A DNA stretch of 64,000 bases from Durusdinium trenchii (lineage: Eukaryota; Sar; Dinophyceae; Suessiales; Symbiodiniaceae): positions 986,074 to 1,050,073 of the forward strand of contig CAXAMN010018557.1 in NCBI GenBank assembly GCA_963970005.1, in the 5' to 3' direction. Position numbers and translations under genes: made by a program. Of this stretch, positions 1 to 12,041 are shown in pieces. Within the stretch, counting starts at the first letter, position 1. Each line of letters opens with the position of its first letter. Under the pieces are notes generated by a model. It was not told the origin of the DNA. It saw nothing but the letters and a program-made list of their open reading frames with translations, and did no database searches.

Positions 1-3000
1 GCTGATGCAATACATGGGATCAACACTTAACAAACAGGTCTGAGTGTCAGCGGCATTGGTTCTAAGTCGTAGTTGAAGCTCTTTCTGAAGACGCACCCAA
101 ACCAATCCAGGCCAGCCTATTCCAAACAATGCTTTATCCCAATGTCTGAGACTGCCAACCTAGACCTAGAACTTGCGCCTCGTACGGTAGCATGTCGGTT
201 AAACATTACAAGAGTTTGCTTGACAAAGCAAATGTTTCGAGATCAAATCTGCCGGCGTTGCGGCAAGTCACTGACACCTTTTGGCCTTTTCTGCAGCAGC
301 TTCTTGGTCCTGCTGTGCCTAGGCCGGCAGAAATCAAGTCTTTTTGTTGATCTGCCAGTTGCTGACACATGCCCAAACAAACAAGTCAACTGAGGCTTTT
401 GGTGCTCTCCCACAAATATACCAAGACTGGAGACGGCGTTGAAACGTAGTATTTGTCGCCTTTACTCTGCTGCGGAGCAAATGCGGAAGTTGAGACTACT
501 GCACTGGACTACACATGCAAACTCATATCAAATACTATCAAATCATCAAACAACTGACAGTGCGCGCGTGCATGCAGCACTTGGATCTCCGACTCTGGCT
601 TCCGACTCTTCCATGGCACGATTCACTGCATTGTCACGCTGTGATGTGCGCAGGGCTTCGGCTTGGGATGTCTCCTCTGCAAAAGCAAAGTCGGTCAATG
701 CAGGACACACTGAGAGATAGACTGGGCCAGATTATGAGGTGCAAGAATGCAAAACACACTCCCCAGAGTACGTCCACATGTCAGCTGTATGTCGGGTTGT
801 TGAGTCATCCATGAAGCTCTCCTGCTTCTCGCTGTCTGCACGGACCAGGAAGCGTGGGCCATTCTCCTGCAGCCATTCACCTTGGAAGGAAGCTTTCCGC
901 TTTTCTGTCGAAAGCGAACACCCTGATGTGTTCGGTCTTCGATCCCATGGAATTGCCAGCCGCGCAACACAGAATGAAAAACATTGGAGCTCCAAGGGCT
1001 TGTCGGCAAACGTCTCCAAGCGCCTGAAAGGAAATGGATTCAAACGGATCCCAGGAAGTCCTCCAGTTTCATCGTTTGATCAGTTTGATCTCACAATTCT
1101 TCAAGCGATTCTTCTCAAAGGGCTCCATGATCGGAAAAGTCCAAAAAAGGCGCTCCGGCCGCTCTGCTTGGTCAGCTCCCTAGTGACCACGCCATGGCCC
1201 TAGTAACCACGCTCCTGGCCTCCAGGAGCCGTGGTCGGTTGGCCTCTCGCAAACGTTCATGCCTTCCGGGCAGCTTCCGCTTGGAACGACTTGAAGGTTA
1301 ACTGCCATGTTGCCATTGTTCATATCAGTCGGATTCAAGGGTCTGGGATACAGGACTATGGCAACACAACAATCGTTGACTATATCGTTGAGTTGATCTT
1401 GGACTTTGCTGCAACACATTGGGGGTGTGCTCCCCTTCACGTATCATCATGAATAATCCTGTGCTGGTCAAAGCTCGTACATTTTGAGAAGGTGCGATTC
1501 GGACGCCTTAACCAACAAGCTCCCTTTCGCCCATTTTGGGCAAACGTGAAATATCGTGAAATGTCTCTGACTGCCAGCAATGCTCCAGCATATGTTTCAG
1601 AATCACTAAGCAGCGGACTTGCGTGAGCATTTGTGCTGCAGCGGAAACGACAATTCAAAGTTACATGAAAAGAAACCAAACCCATACTCCCACTCTCAAA
1701 TCTCTTAGCGCCCCACCGTGGGCACAGCAAGGGTGACACATGAGGATATAGCAAACCAGCTGGAATCCTGAGTGTAGAAACGTGGTTACCTCAAATTGAG
1801 ATGTTATTGTATAAATATATATATACACATGTTACAAGTTAATACAAGATACAAGCATTTTTCTTTTGACTCTATGGATACAAGGACCACTGCTTCACAC
1901 CCAACTGAAGCGAAGGAGCATGAAGGCCATTGTCCACCTGAAAGCAGGCAGTTGCTTACAAAGGGCAAAGGAAGGAAGCTTCATCCACATTCCACTCCCC
2001 TGCGCTTTGCAGGGTCCATATTGAGACAAACTCAGCCAACCGCAACTTCTCAGGCGCACTAAACTTATCTGCGCATCTTCTGAAGTCGCAAAAACAAACA
2101 CTGGAACAAATGATCCTTACTCATCATCTCTTTGCCACGCTGCCTGCCGCCACCACCACCAATGCCACTGGCTGGAAGCGTCACGAGCAGCTCAAAACCA
2201 TCAAGCCCCGCCTGTTAGGCAATCACCATCACAAGCAGCATATTTAAGTTTGCCCTTGGAACAAATCAAACCACAAAAAAGGTCAACCCTACGTTGCGAA
2301 AAAGTACACAAGAGGCCGTGTTGGGAAGGATACCATACAATCAAACCCGTTGACTTGATTACGATGAGCACTATAGTGCCATACCCTCCGAAACTAAGAA
2401 ACCAACGGATTCTCGTACTGTTCCTGTTATGTCCCAGGGTGCATGGGGCTTGAATATGATGACGACGAGCTTGGCTGACGATCCCAATGTTGTCTGCGTC
2501 AGTCAAGCGGACAAGGGTTTGCTGCAACTTGTATTCAGCCAAGGCACCCGCCTCTTCTATACTCTATACAAAATTTTAGCAAGCACAATACACCCTGCTG
2601 TAGACAATGGCCTGGGCCTACACGCATGCTCACCATGGACCATAAGACCATAAGATCTACAGCTTTGCCCTGTGGTTGCAGACTCCACGCAGCACATGCC
2701 TGCACATACATGTTGCAGATATTCAAAGTCCTTGTGGAGGCCAGAAAACGATACGGAAGTTAAAAGGTGGTGACGGAAAGATATTGTGGAGCCCGCATGT
2801 TTTGCCACATGTTGCCACTAAAAGCTCACACCTTCGTTGATGCTGGTCACCTCAGATTTTTGCTTGCGAAACCATCAACCAAGGATGGATTAAACTGGTT
2901 TATTACTTCACTTACAGATTGGCCAGTCAGAGTGTGGCCAGTGTAGATCTGAAGGGAGCACATTGTACTCCACAAACACTGAAATCGGAACTGGAGGAGC

Positions 3001-3240
3001 GTTTATTTCAAGGTTAGCTGAAGTTGGCTGTCTTAAGTGTACAAAAATCAAGTTCAGCAGTTTAGCTAAATGTTGAATTACTGTATTTTGGAGGCCATTG
3101 CTATTAGGTTAGCTAAATTTAGAAGACCGGCAAACAAATCTATGGCGTAGCTGCATCTCACCGTCCGGATTCGGACCTAAGAACGTCGAAACATCAATCT
3201 ATTTCCTTTGCCCATGCACGCCGTCTACTTTTTTGACCTT
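1..3240. other. No supported gene
   Basis: I see no exon that I can support here. The longest open frames (around 740-1200, both strands) have no recognisable domain and no convincing splice borders. A short minus-strand stretch near 790-900 reads protein-like, but nothing next to it confirms it. The rest looks like intergenic or intronic DNA. Confidence 0.5.
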
Positions 3241-4293
3241 GTTTTTTTCGTGGCCATCCTCCTTACTTAATTAAGGAGGCGCCTACTTAAGTAATTACTC
3301 CTAGCTACTGGACGTTACTACATATGGGCTACGGCTCAAATTCACATTGTGCTCTGAAGACCCCAATTGGCATGGTCTTGGGGGTACCAAGGTTGAATCC
3401 TCCTCGCCTGTCCGAAGCTCTGGACATCCTCCTCGCCTGAGCGGGGTGGTTAAAAACGAACGAGTCTTATCAATGCATTATCTTCCTCTTTCAGCGTCTA
3501 TGATATACCAGTGATTCGCCTGTTTTGGCCATTTGAGGCCATTGAAACAAACCATCCCTATCTGCTGACAGGCTATAAGGCTTTCACTGCTTGCAAAGCA
3601 TTATATGGGATTATCCCCTATAATCTTGTAATATACTGACCACCCAACACAACCACCCAACCCAACAGAAATGGTTACCCTACTGTAATTCCTCAAAAAT
3701 CAAAGCGTCAGGCAAAAACAACTACAAATGGGGCTTTCAGGGTCATGCTTGGTGCAAGAACACTAATTATGTCCAAGTGTATGTTGAAATCCTGAAGGTA
3801 AGTGCAACAACTTGTTGTAGATTGATGGGGCAAGGGTCGGGTAGATGTCTACTGTAGGTGACCTTCCAGCTAGGAAACTAATGAAACTACTACTCTAGTT
3901 GAAACTTGTTGTTTCCACACAAGCCCCTTCCTGAATCAAACTATGCCAAGGTACCATAAATGCTTCGCATCGCCTCAATTTCTTCATTGAGCTCATCTGC
4001 CGAGGCAGGAACCACAGCATCCGCCTCAAGTCCTCCAACGGCAGAGTCGCATCACTTTCCAAACCTTGCATCCTCCAGTGGTATGAATCACGTATTTTCT
4101 CGGGGAAGCATACAGCTGTGGGATGCTATGGGCAACGTCATCAGGTTAGGTCTTGTTTAGCTGCAATTCAATGGTGTGTAATGAAGCATGGCGCAACATG
4201 TTGTCAAAGGGCCGACTGTTTTTTCTTAGCCCGTGGCCCTGCCTCCTTACTTAATCAAGTAGTGCCTACTTAATTAAGGGAGTAAGCTACTAG
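3241..4293. repeat. Two related palindromic blocks about 1 kb apart
   Basis: Blocks at about 3241-3308 and 4218-4293 share the order T-run, 'GTGGCC', 'CTCCTTACTTAAT', 'GCCTACTTAA', 'AGCTAC', in the same orientation. Inside the first, 3258-3277 is an almost perfect palindrome around TTAATTAA. Both are followed within about 150 bases by a GC-rich stretch containing 'CTGAG' and a run of G. They may be direct-repeat ends of a degraded element or two insertions of one small foldback element. No open frame lies between them. Confidence 0.45.
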
Positions 4294-4342
4294 CAAGAGG
4301 AAGTTCCTAGCTAGGATGCAGGATAGCTCACGCGTCTTCAAG

Positions 4343-4377
4343 GAAGCTCTCCCCACCTGAGGGCGGGGGAGAGCTTC
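4343..4377. repeat. Perfect 12-bp stem hairpin
   Basis: The arms 'GAAGCTCTCCCC' and 'GGGGAGAGCTTC' are exact reverse complements around an 11-base loop. It sits just after the second palindromic block. It could be the end of a foldback element or a structured RNA. No promoter or T-tract context favours a terminator, and the host appears to be a eukaryote. Confidence 0.6.
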
Positions 4378-4393
4378 TTTGAGGAAGCGCTTG

Positions 4394-7056
4394 CACTATA
4401 TAATGATTTGCTTCCTGCTAGATTTTTCGGGAAACTTGTTATATTCTTAGGAATTCGGAAAACTTATTATCTCACGGCATAGCAACTCTTTCCCAGAGTG
4501 AGCTCATCTCGCATCACCCACAGAGATTGTCCACTGTCAATCACTTAAAGTCGAAGTGGAAGAAGAAGGACGGCCAAAAATCAAATTATATACCCTTGTT
4601 AGTTGACCAAATTTAAGTGCGGAGACAGGTTGGGAAAAGGATTCAATCATGCAGTCAAGGCGTCAGTGATTGGAAGTGTTGGCTTTTCAGCACTTGTTGA
4701 ACTGTAGAAATACTCCAAACATTGCCAGACATTGTATCGCAAAAAAAAAAAAACAGGTCACGTCCTGGTGGGAGATCCAAGGGCAGAAACTCGGAGAGCA
4801 AGGACTTCCTTGAATCAAATCAAAACATTCCAAGGAGTCCTTCTTCCCCTGTCTCGCATGCTGTGGCACCTATGTGTGCATATAAATATACATGTGTGTA
4901 TATATCTGTTGGGCATGTCACTCGGCCAAAAACAGCAATTGTCCAGTATTGACTTGTATATACTGTAATTGTTTGGTGATTGAAAGGAATACACGTAGAA
5001 AATCCAAACGCTTGATGTTAGATGTGAAGATTGAATGCCTCAACCCTAATCATATACTACCATGTCTATCATATGTATATATATATATGTGTGTGTGCTA
5101 CGCCCCAGGACCTACCTTTCAATATATTATGTTGGTTGTGAAAGACAGGACGCGGAAGCCCAAAGACAGATCTCCGTCATGTGTACAATAATAACCCCAA
5201 ACCTACACTTTGGCCAAACTTACTGTTTGGTGAAACGAGGCACACGAGCCAGAATGGGAAGCATCAAGAAACGTCACGCAAATAAATAGAAATCCTGAAG
5301 CAAGGCAAACGGCTACTAATCATCAAATCAAATACGCCAAAAATCCACGACACTTTAGGCAGGCTGCAAAAAGAGAAACATTATATTTTCCTTGTCTTAT
5401 AGAAGTTTTCTACTATCGAGAAATTTGATCTGGAACTGATAGTAAGCTACTATGAGACCCCTACCCCTACACTAAATTGCTTCCAAAACATAATCACCCC
5501 CAAAAGGACATAAACGAGCGTATATAAGCAGTCGATCTGGGGGTTAATCAATACAAAAAAAAAATATGTTGATAATTGTTGATATATGTTGATTTATCTA
5601 TTTATTTCATAGTAGGAGACCATGGCTTCCCAGGGACACTGCCGGCAGCAACTGGTGGCCCGGAGCTTCAGCCAAGGCCTGGGCCATTTTCCACGTTCCG
5701 ACTGGGAAATCCCTCAAGCGTCTCGGGAATCCCTCAAGCGTCTCGGGAAAAGAGAACAAATTTCAAACATGTGTGATTTGTGAGATCGCCTTTTGGAGAT
5801 GTACTAGTATCATCTGACGCATGTGATCAATATGCATGCTCAGTCTCGGAAGCATATTCAAGGTGCAAGTGTTGACAACGACATGACATTAGATCGTGCG
5901 CTCATCGGTCTCAATGGTAAAATATGAGGACAACAGCGAAACCCTGAACCCTTCGTGCCTGGATCGCCCGGGCACGACTAAAGCCCAATTTCCTGGGTTC
6001 GGTGGCCAAGCCCAGGAGCAAACATCGAGAATGGATCAACTGTGCAAAGAACAGTTATTGTTGATGCGTTAAACAGTTTGATCACGTTCCCCTACATTAC
6101 GTTTATGATCAACTCGGTGACCTGCTAACGCTCACTAACTCCAACAAATAGAGAGCTGACTAGGCCGGCCTCCAGAATTTGCTAGGGCCCGGACTCGATA
6201 CGAGTGATGAAGGTGCCTTCCTGAGTGTACAGCTGAGACAGGAACAACCCAGGGGCTCTCCATGTCAGCAATGTCATGTCATGAAATAGATCTGTCTCTC
6301 CAAATGTGCGACAGCGGAGGGCCAAGTTCTCCAACAGCTGGCTAGGAGCTCAAATTCATCCACGCCAGCGGGAAGCAAATGCAAGTTACCAAAATGATCC
6401 AAGATGTAAGATAGGGCCCAACTGCATGTACTCCAACAAGGGGAGTGTTTCATATTACGTATCGTGCGATTTCTTGTGGGGCTTCTGAGATCCTGCATCT
6501 GAGGTACAATTTGGCCTCCTTGCAATAGTGCCTCGGCCACCGGACTATGCCCAACCAAGTTGAAGGCACAATCAGCATCGTTTGTCTGATCTCAAGGTCA
6601 AACTCAACAAAGCCAAAATGTGGGGATCACCAAATCCATTCCAAGCGAACTAGAAAATGGAGGTTCACCTCGTAACTGATCGACCCTCCTCGGCTTCCAA
6701 AACACGACCCCTCTTCGGCTCGGTGCTGGGAAGTGACCTTGGTCTGGAAGGTGACGTTCCGTTCCTCTTGATTCTTCCTCGCCATGGTCACCTCTCTGGG
6801 CTCTCGCCTCAGTCGAGAACAGCGGGATCCGGACCCTTTTCTGGGTCGAAGCGGTACCTGTAAGCCTTACTAGCCTTACGATGGATTCCCCAGTATCAAG
6901 GATGAACTCCAAGGCTTTCACGCTTTTTGGTCAGCTTGACATAGGCTACACTTCCCCTGCCTTGAGCTGAGGATGAAGTTGTGAAACACCAAATGCCGCC
7001 GTCAGGAGGGTTGTTGTGTCGGCCCATGTAGCTAGTGTAGCTGCTGAGCCACCAGT
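4394..7056. other. No supported gene
   Basis: AT-rich microsatellite-like runs occur near 5070-5095 and 5555-5605. A 20-base unit starting 'AATCCCTC' is duplicated in tandem at about 5709-5750. A poly-A run lies at about 4740-4753. Open frames here are short, overlap on both strands and show no domain or clear splice pair. Confidence 0.5.
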
Positions 7057-7764
7057 CTAGGATCGGGAGCTCTGTGCTTGAGCAAGACCTCCCAAAGGAA
7101 CACTGGACTTTCGCAGTTCGGCTATGAGGTGGTAGAAGCCCTCTGGCTTGCGGCAGCTGAACTTCTCCCGCGCATATTGAGCCATTTCAGACGTCTGCAC
7201 AGCTTTCCAATGACCACAGCTCTTCTCTGCACCATTGGCGATGTCAATGTGCGAAGCCCGGAGATCCTTGCCCACGGTGTCGGCAAAGGAGGCCATCTGA
7301 GCGACCTTCGGTGGAGCTCCAAAGGCCATCTTCTGGTGACTCTGAGCTCCAACCTCCGAACGTTCACCAAAGCTGATGTGTGACTTGCGCAGTTCGGCGC
7401 CCAAGGCTTCAAAGCCGTCCGGCTTCTTGCAATGGAACTTGTCATACTCATTCCTGGACATTTCGTCCGTCAAAGCTGCTACCCAGTGTTTGCAAGACTT
7501 GGAAGCACCAAACGCCAAGTCGATGTGAGGCGCTCTGAGGTCATCTCCATTCTCAACCATCTTCTCCCGCTGATATCTCGGATGTTTGATGTAAGCTTCT
7601 TTGGTCTCAGTTTGCCCGTAGTGTGAGGGCAAATAGCTCAGCTGCCAATGCACACCACGCAAATCTGCCTTGGCATCCACATCTGTCGCTTGCTGCTCTT
7701 TGGGCCATTGGATCTTTTGCCGGGCGACCATGGACCCGCTTCTTTGAAGCGTTTTATTTTGCAT
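7057..7764 (-). CDS. Internally repeated 235-aa protein, intronless
   Basis: This is a continuous 235-codon frame with ATG start and no intron. The protein holds two long homologous repeats at about residues 74-133 and 166-225. Each begins 'DLRA(P/S)HID', carries 'KSC(K/G)HW' and a 'KP(D/E)GF' turn, and ends 'AELRKS'. The short motif LR-x-x-H or its variant recurs about five times, near residues 35, 76, 125, 168 and 217. It is soluble and charged, with no signal peptide or membrane segment. A spliced-leader-like relic lies about 47 bases upstream of the ATG on the same strand, and an AG directly precedes the ATG, so this may be a retroposed gene. Repeats of this style occur in some axonemal proteins, but I cannot name a family; function unknown. 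Confidence 0.75.
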   Translation of the reverse strand: MQNKTLQRSGSMVARQKIQWPKEQQATDVDAKADLRGVHWQLSYLPSHYGQTETKEAYIKHPRYQREKMVENGDDLRAPHIDLAFGASKSCKHWVAALTDEMSRNEYDKFHCKKPDGFEALGAELRKSHISFGERSEVGAQSHQKMAFGAPPKVAQMASFADTVGKDLRASHIDIANGAEKSCGHWKAVQTSEMAQYAREKFSCRKPEGFYHLIAELRKSSVPLGGLAQAQSSRS

Positions 7765-7775
7765 CTGAATCTGAA

Positions 7776-7808
7776 CCTGGCAGTAGTCTCAGCCTGGCAG
7801 TAGTCTCA
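7776..7808 (-). repeat. 17-bp tandem duplication in the 5' leader
   Basis: The unit 'CCTGGCAGTAGTCTCA' (plus strand) occurs twice, at 7776-7791 and 7793-7808, separated by one G. It sits between the ATG of the repeated protein and the spliced-leader-like relic. Confidence 0.8.
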
Positions 7809-7810
7809 TG

Positions 7811-7823
7811 CTTGAGCCCAAAT
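7811..7823 (-). other. Putative dinoflagellate spliced-leader relic
   Basis: On the minus strand the bases read 'ATTTGGGCTCAAG'. The 3' end of the conserved dinoflagellate spliced leader is 'ATTTTGGCTCAAG', so 12 of 13 match. The relic lies just upstream of, and in the same orientation as, an intronless gene. Genomic spliced-leader relics at this position are the established mark of mRNA re-integration in dinoflagellates. The upstream half of the leader is not preserved, so chance cannot be fully excluded. Confidence 0.55.
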
Positions 7824-9898
7824 AGTTTCAGTGACATTTTCGGCCGCTGCAACCTCTTCGCTTCTTTACTATATTTGCAGCAGCTTTTTGATTGTCTGGC
7901 ATCATGCGCAAAAGATCTGAATTAACCAGTCAAAGTGACCACAATTGGACATGAAATGACATGAAATGACTCAAAAAATGCTCTGCAAAGGTTGAGTCCA
8001 CTTCGTCAGTGCAGTTCCATTTGTTTACACTGCTTACTGCTGGCCAGGTACAGCTTGGACGGGAGGTCACTCTCGGCCGAAGTGCAGCAAATCCACTCCA
8101 AAGCCCTCCTTATAAAAGTATCAACAAATGAAAGCACCTACCAGCTCCCTTCTCAGTGTCAGTCCTTCTATGTCCTCCCCACTTTTTTGAGTTTCAAGTG
8201 CGCGAATCATGATGGTCCAAAACCTCAGGACCTCAGACCTCTATATACTTGCATCCAAAGCTCTCAGCCGCCGCTTTGTCTGTCACTGCAAGATCGCGAT
8301 CATCAAATTCTTTGCTCAGGCGTTGGCCAATCACATCAAGCGCCTGGATCGGTTGCAGACCAAATTGAGCAACAGTCACGAATGATTTCTTGGCTGGCTG
8401 AAAGTCATCCGGATTTCGTAAGTGGTGGTAAATGTGTTATCCGTTTGGAGCAAGACGTGTGTTTTGAGATCCCTCGAGCACAAAAAGAAGAATCGCTCAA
8501 ACGAAGTAATTACTGACTACATATGCAGTCTACGCAACTCGACCCAAGAGAAGGTCCAAAGGATTGAATGCATTGACATTGCTCAAACGGCTGGCTGCTG
8601 TGAAATTTCATCCAAGGCTCGGTACTGGATTGCAAGGTTTGAAAGCCCAGCTCTTTCAGGTGCTCCTGAAAGCACAAACATGGGCTTCCCCGAACCTGAA
8701 GACATGTAGGCTAAAGAGGCTTTGAATACCTAATTACTGTTATTGATGCTTTAAAAAAGCAACGGGTTGTGACAGGCTTCCTCACCTCCCTCCCAGCAAA
8801 ACCCTAGTCGTGGTCCTGAGCAGTTTCCGCAATGTCCGCAGGGATTTGCTCAACTGTTTCCTCTGACATGTGGCACGCTAAATGTGGCATAATAATCGTC
8901 AGCATCATCATCATTATCATCATGCATAACTGGCATAACAGATTCCACAAAGGTGTGTTCGCGACTTTGATGGACCAAACTTCTGACCGAAAGCATTCGA
9001 CAATCGTTTTGATCCAATAATGACGACTCATCACCAAGATGAAATATTTTCATGCGGGAGCAATCCCAGATATATATGTATGTATATATATATATAATGT
9101 ATTGATATTTTATATATACAATGTATTATTCCACAAAAAATCTTAGCCGTAGCTTATCAGCCAAATCTGCACATGGCGAAGATGGAGACTTCCAGCATGT
9201 GTTGATAATTGTTGTGTTTGGGTCGAAGACAAACAAAAGTAAACAAACAAAAGAAACAACTATCCGTCAAGTCTTTCAGACGACGATGACGTCCTATCCC
9301 TGCCTCTATGGCCTCTGCCAGGGGTGTCAGAAGTGGCTCCAAAGCCAAATGATCATCCCCTGAAGTCTGGCAGTCTCGCGTCAAAAAACAGCAAATCGAA
9401 ACAATTTGTATATATATATAATACCATCTAATACCGAAGATATGACCTACACCCCCTAAAATCATCCTGGTTATGTGGATGGCACGGTCCTTCCTTTTTG
9501 ATCCGGTCTTAACAAACAGGTGGCACAGTGCCATCCACGTAACCATGACCGGAGTCGAACATCGGAGTTGCATCCGCCGACCGGTCCGTACGGTCCGTTT
9601 CATGGCAAGGAGCTTGTCAAATAGAAGCAACCATGGATGTAGGACGGGTCTATTCCACGTTCCCAGATGGAGATTGCCTCCTAAGTACATCTCGCTTCAA
9701 CAGGGCCAAGAGCACAAGTAAGCACGTTAACACACAAAGACAGCTCTCAAGTGATCTATTGCCTCTGCAGGTCAAAGAGTCCTTGCATCAATCAATACAA
9801 AAATATATTGTTGACATATAACCTGTAGTCTTGTTTCTTTCACATATCTCAGCCCTTCCTTTATCAGCAGTAGGCATCATCCACACCTAAGCTGACTC
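7824..9898. other. Mostly noncoding, with AT microsatellites
   Basis: TA/TG-rich simple repeats lie at about 9071-9120 and 9408-9422, and CAT/TCA-rich repeats at about 8897-8925. One possible minus-strand exon at about 9260-9365 contains 'DDHLALEPLLTPLAEAIEAG'; it has no confirmed partner exon. Nothing else here is supportable. Confidence 0.4.
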
Positions 9899-10553
9899 TC
9901 AGTTCCTCTGAAGCCGCCAAAGCTCCTGCTGACCACCGCCGCTTGCACGAGCAGCAGCTGCAGCTATGTGCGCTTCGGCAGGAGACAAATTGCTCGAGGT
10001 CTTCCCTTTGCCCTTTGCCTTTCCGGGCCGACAAACCACCGATGCTTAGGGCCAAGACGGTGTGATTTCTTTTTGCCAGCACCAATCTGTGGCTTGCTTG
10101 AAAAGGAAGAAGCAACAATGCACATTTAGTCTTGTGGAGCTGCGCCCTGAGTAATAACGATGTGAACCATCATAAGCCACATGGCTCCAAACTGGTACAC
10201 CGGCAACAGCTCTTAACAGGGATGGCCAAGTTTGAGTTCACTGCGCGCACTGCACTTCCTTGTCCATCTCCTTCTGGGACTGGAAGTTCTGCCGTGGTTC
10301 TCGTTTGCCCTTCTCTTTGCCTTTTCCATCCTGCTGAAGCCGCAAGGATTTCGTCTAGGTCAGTCGACTCGGATGCTGTGAAGTTACAGAACTGCTTTTT
10401 TTGAAGCAATCGCTACGCGCGGCCTAAGGACTGCAGCTCAATTCACAAGAAGATGCTGATGGACACGTGAAGGCTTGACGAGAGAGAAAAAAGCCCCATG
10501 TATGTCTCACGGCGGCCCTCCACATCACTCCGAGCCTTGCCCTTTCCAGTCCC
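9899..10553 (-). CDS. Lys/Gly-rich hypothetical protein, 3' exons
   Basis: Three minus-strand exons are visible. Exon 10511-10553 (acceptor TTCCAG|G, donor GTGAGA) encodes a K/R-rich segment starting 'GTGKGKARSDVEGR'. Exon from 10375 down to about 10240 (acceptor CACAG) continues in phase and includes 'ESTDLDEILAASAGWKRQ'. The last exon, about 9899-10086, encodes 'GAGKKKSHRLGPKHRWFVG', then a 'KAKGKGK' stretch, an alanine-rich run and a stop at 9899-9901. The switch from the 'RWFVG' frame to the 'KAKGKGK' frame needs one extra base near 10024, so there is a frame break or a base-call error. Composition suggests a basic, probably nuclear or RNA-associated protein; no domain is recognised. The 5' exons were not found. 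Confidence 0.5.
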
Positions 10554-11936
10554 CTGGAAGAAAACACACCAATGAACAACCACACGCATGCTAACAATAT
10601 TGTTGCTTGAATGCACTTAATATCACTTAATGCACGCTTATGCTTGCTTCTGCATTCGAACTATCCGACCTTCACCTGTGTTTAGCAGTGACTCAATGCA
10701 GAACGTCGAACGTCCGCTTCGTCCGCCTTGTTGCTGAACATGGCTCTAGTTGGAACATTGGAGACCGCTTGGTTTCGGCCTCACCGCGCGCTGCACTCAA
10801 GGACGTGCTCACCGGGCCAAAAACTGCCCAAGTTCACAGTGGAAACAGATTCAACTGACACAGGAAAACAAAGATTGCTAATGCAAGGAATCTAGAAGAG
10901 AAGAACCACAGCCCAAGAGTCCAAGAATAATGAAATGTTGATAGCATTTGATTGGCCAGTTATGGGCAAGGTAATTAAACAAAGCTGGTTTTGAAGGTGA
11001 GCTTGTATTTTTTATTACGGGGCAGCGTGTTTTAGACGATTCTTGCTCAGAAATCCAAGTTGGGGTCTCCCTGGTTCACACTAATGCATTTCATCTCTAA
11101 GCTCCAAGCGACCTCCACCAGAGTTTGGACCCATACCTCACCACCTTCTCAGACCCACCTGGCCAGTGTACTCCAAGGCGTTCAGAACGTCAAATGAACT
11201 CGAAAAAAAGCATATAACTTAATACATCCCCATAGTTGACTTGTGGAGGCACGGGGTTGGAAAGACTATGTTCTCACTGTCACCCAACGAAAGTTTGCTC
11301 AAATGTCGCAGAGTCTGTAGTTTCATGGAATTTTGTGGACATGCAGGCACCACGGCTGGCTGTTGGCAAATCCAGAATCGATCATGGCAACCGGCAACCC
11401 AACCATCCTGCAAAATCCACGCCTCTCACTCCATGATGGTAGACAGACGTCCCCCATCAGAGCACGGGGTCAAACGTTTTTGTGAACTTGACGCAACCCT
11501 AGCATTGCTGACTATCTCTTCGGTTTGTTGGTTGTGGCGCCAACGAGAAGGGGTAAGCAGCGTCCCCAGCCATAACAAAGCAACCCCCTGTGAGGTTGAA
11601 AGCCGCCTGTTCGTTGAACGTATTTACTCTCAGCTGTGGACAATGTATAAAGGTCATGGTGGCAAACGATTTCTACTTATACTTCACACTTTAAAGGGTA
11701 TGTTATCTGAGATTTCAGCAATTTCTCAGAAACTTGCCTGAATTCTTGGCAGGACGAGTGTGACGTGGCCACTTGGCTTGAAAAGCAGTCATGACCACCT
11801 GAGCCAATAGGTCAAATCATACATGGCCTGGCATGGTGAGGGAAGGAACGATGCAATCATCTGGAAAGTAATCATTTAAAACATAGATATGCATCTGTGT
11901 ATATATGTATAGGGTGGCCGCTCATATTCGCAATAC
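10554..11936. other. No supported gene
   Basis: A 166-codon plus frame at 11241-11741 is open, but its translation is not protein-like and it lacks splice support. No repeats of note. Confidence 0.45.
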
Positions 11937-12010
11937 ATGTATGTATGTATGTATGTATGTATGTATGTATGTATGTATGTATGNNNNNNNNNNGTATGTA
12001 TGTATGTATG

Positions 12011-12040
<30 letters not shown>
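11937..12040. repeat. Tetranucleotide (GTAT)n microsatellite with gap
   Basis: Uninterrupted GTAT units run through the whole interval, with ten N at 11984-11993. The true length of the array is therefore unknown. Open frames across it are simple Tyr/Val/Cys/Met repeats and are not genes. Confidence 0.95.

Positions 12041-12041
<1 letters not shown>

Noticed and set aside
3340-3420. Possible tRNA (GGTTGAATCC resembling a T-loop)
   Set aside because: No acceptor stem, D-arm or anticodon arm can be drawn around it.
5246-5260. Second spliced-leader-like match ('GAGCCAGAATGG')
   Set aside because: Only 12 of 15 match, the upstream half is absent, and no gene follows on the minus strand.
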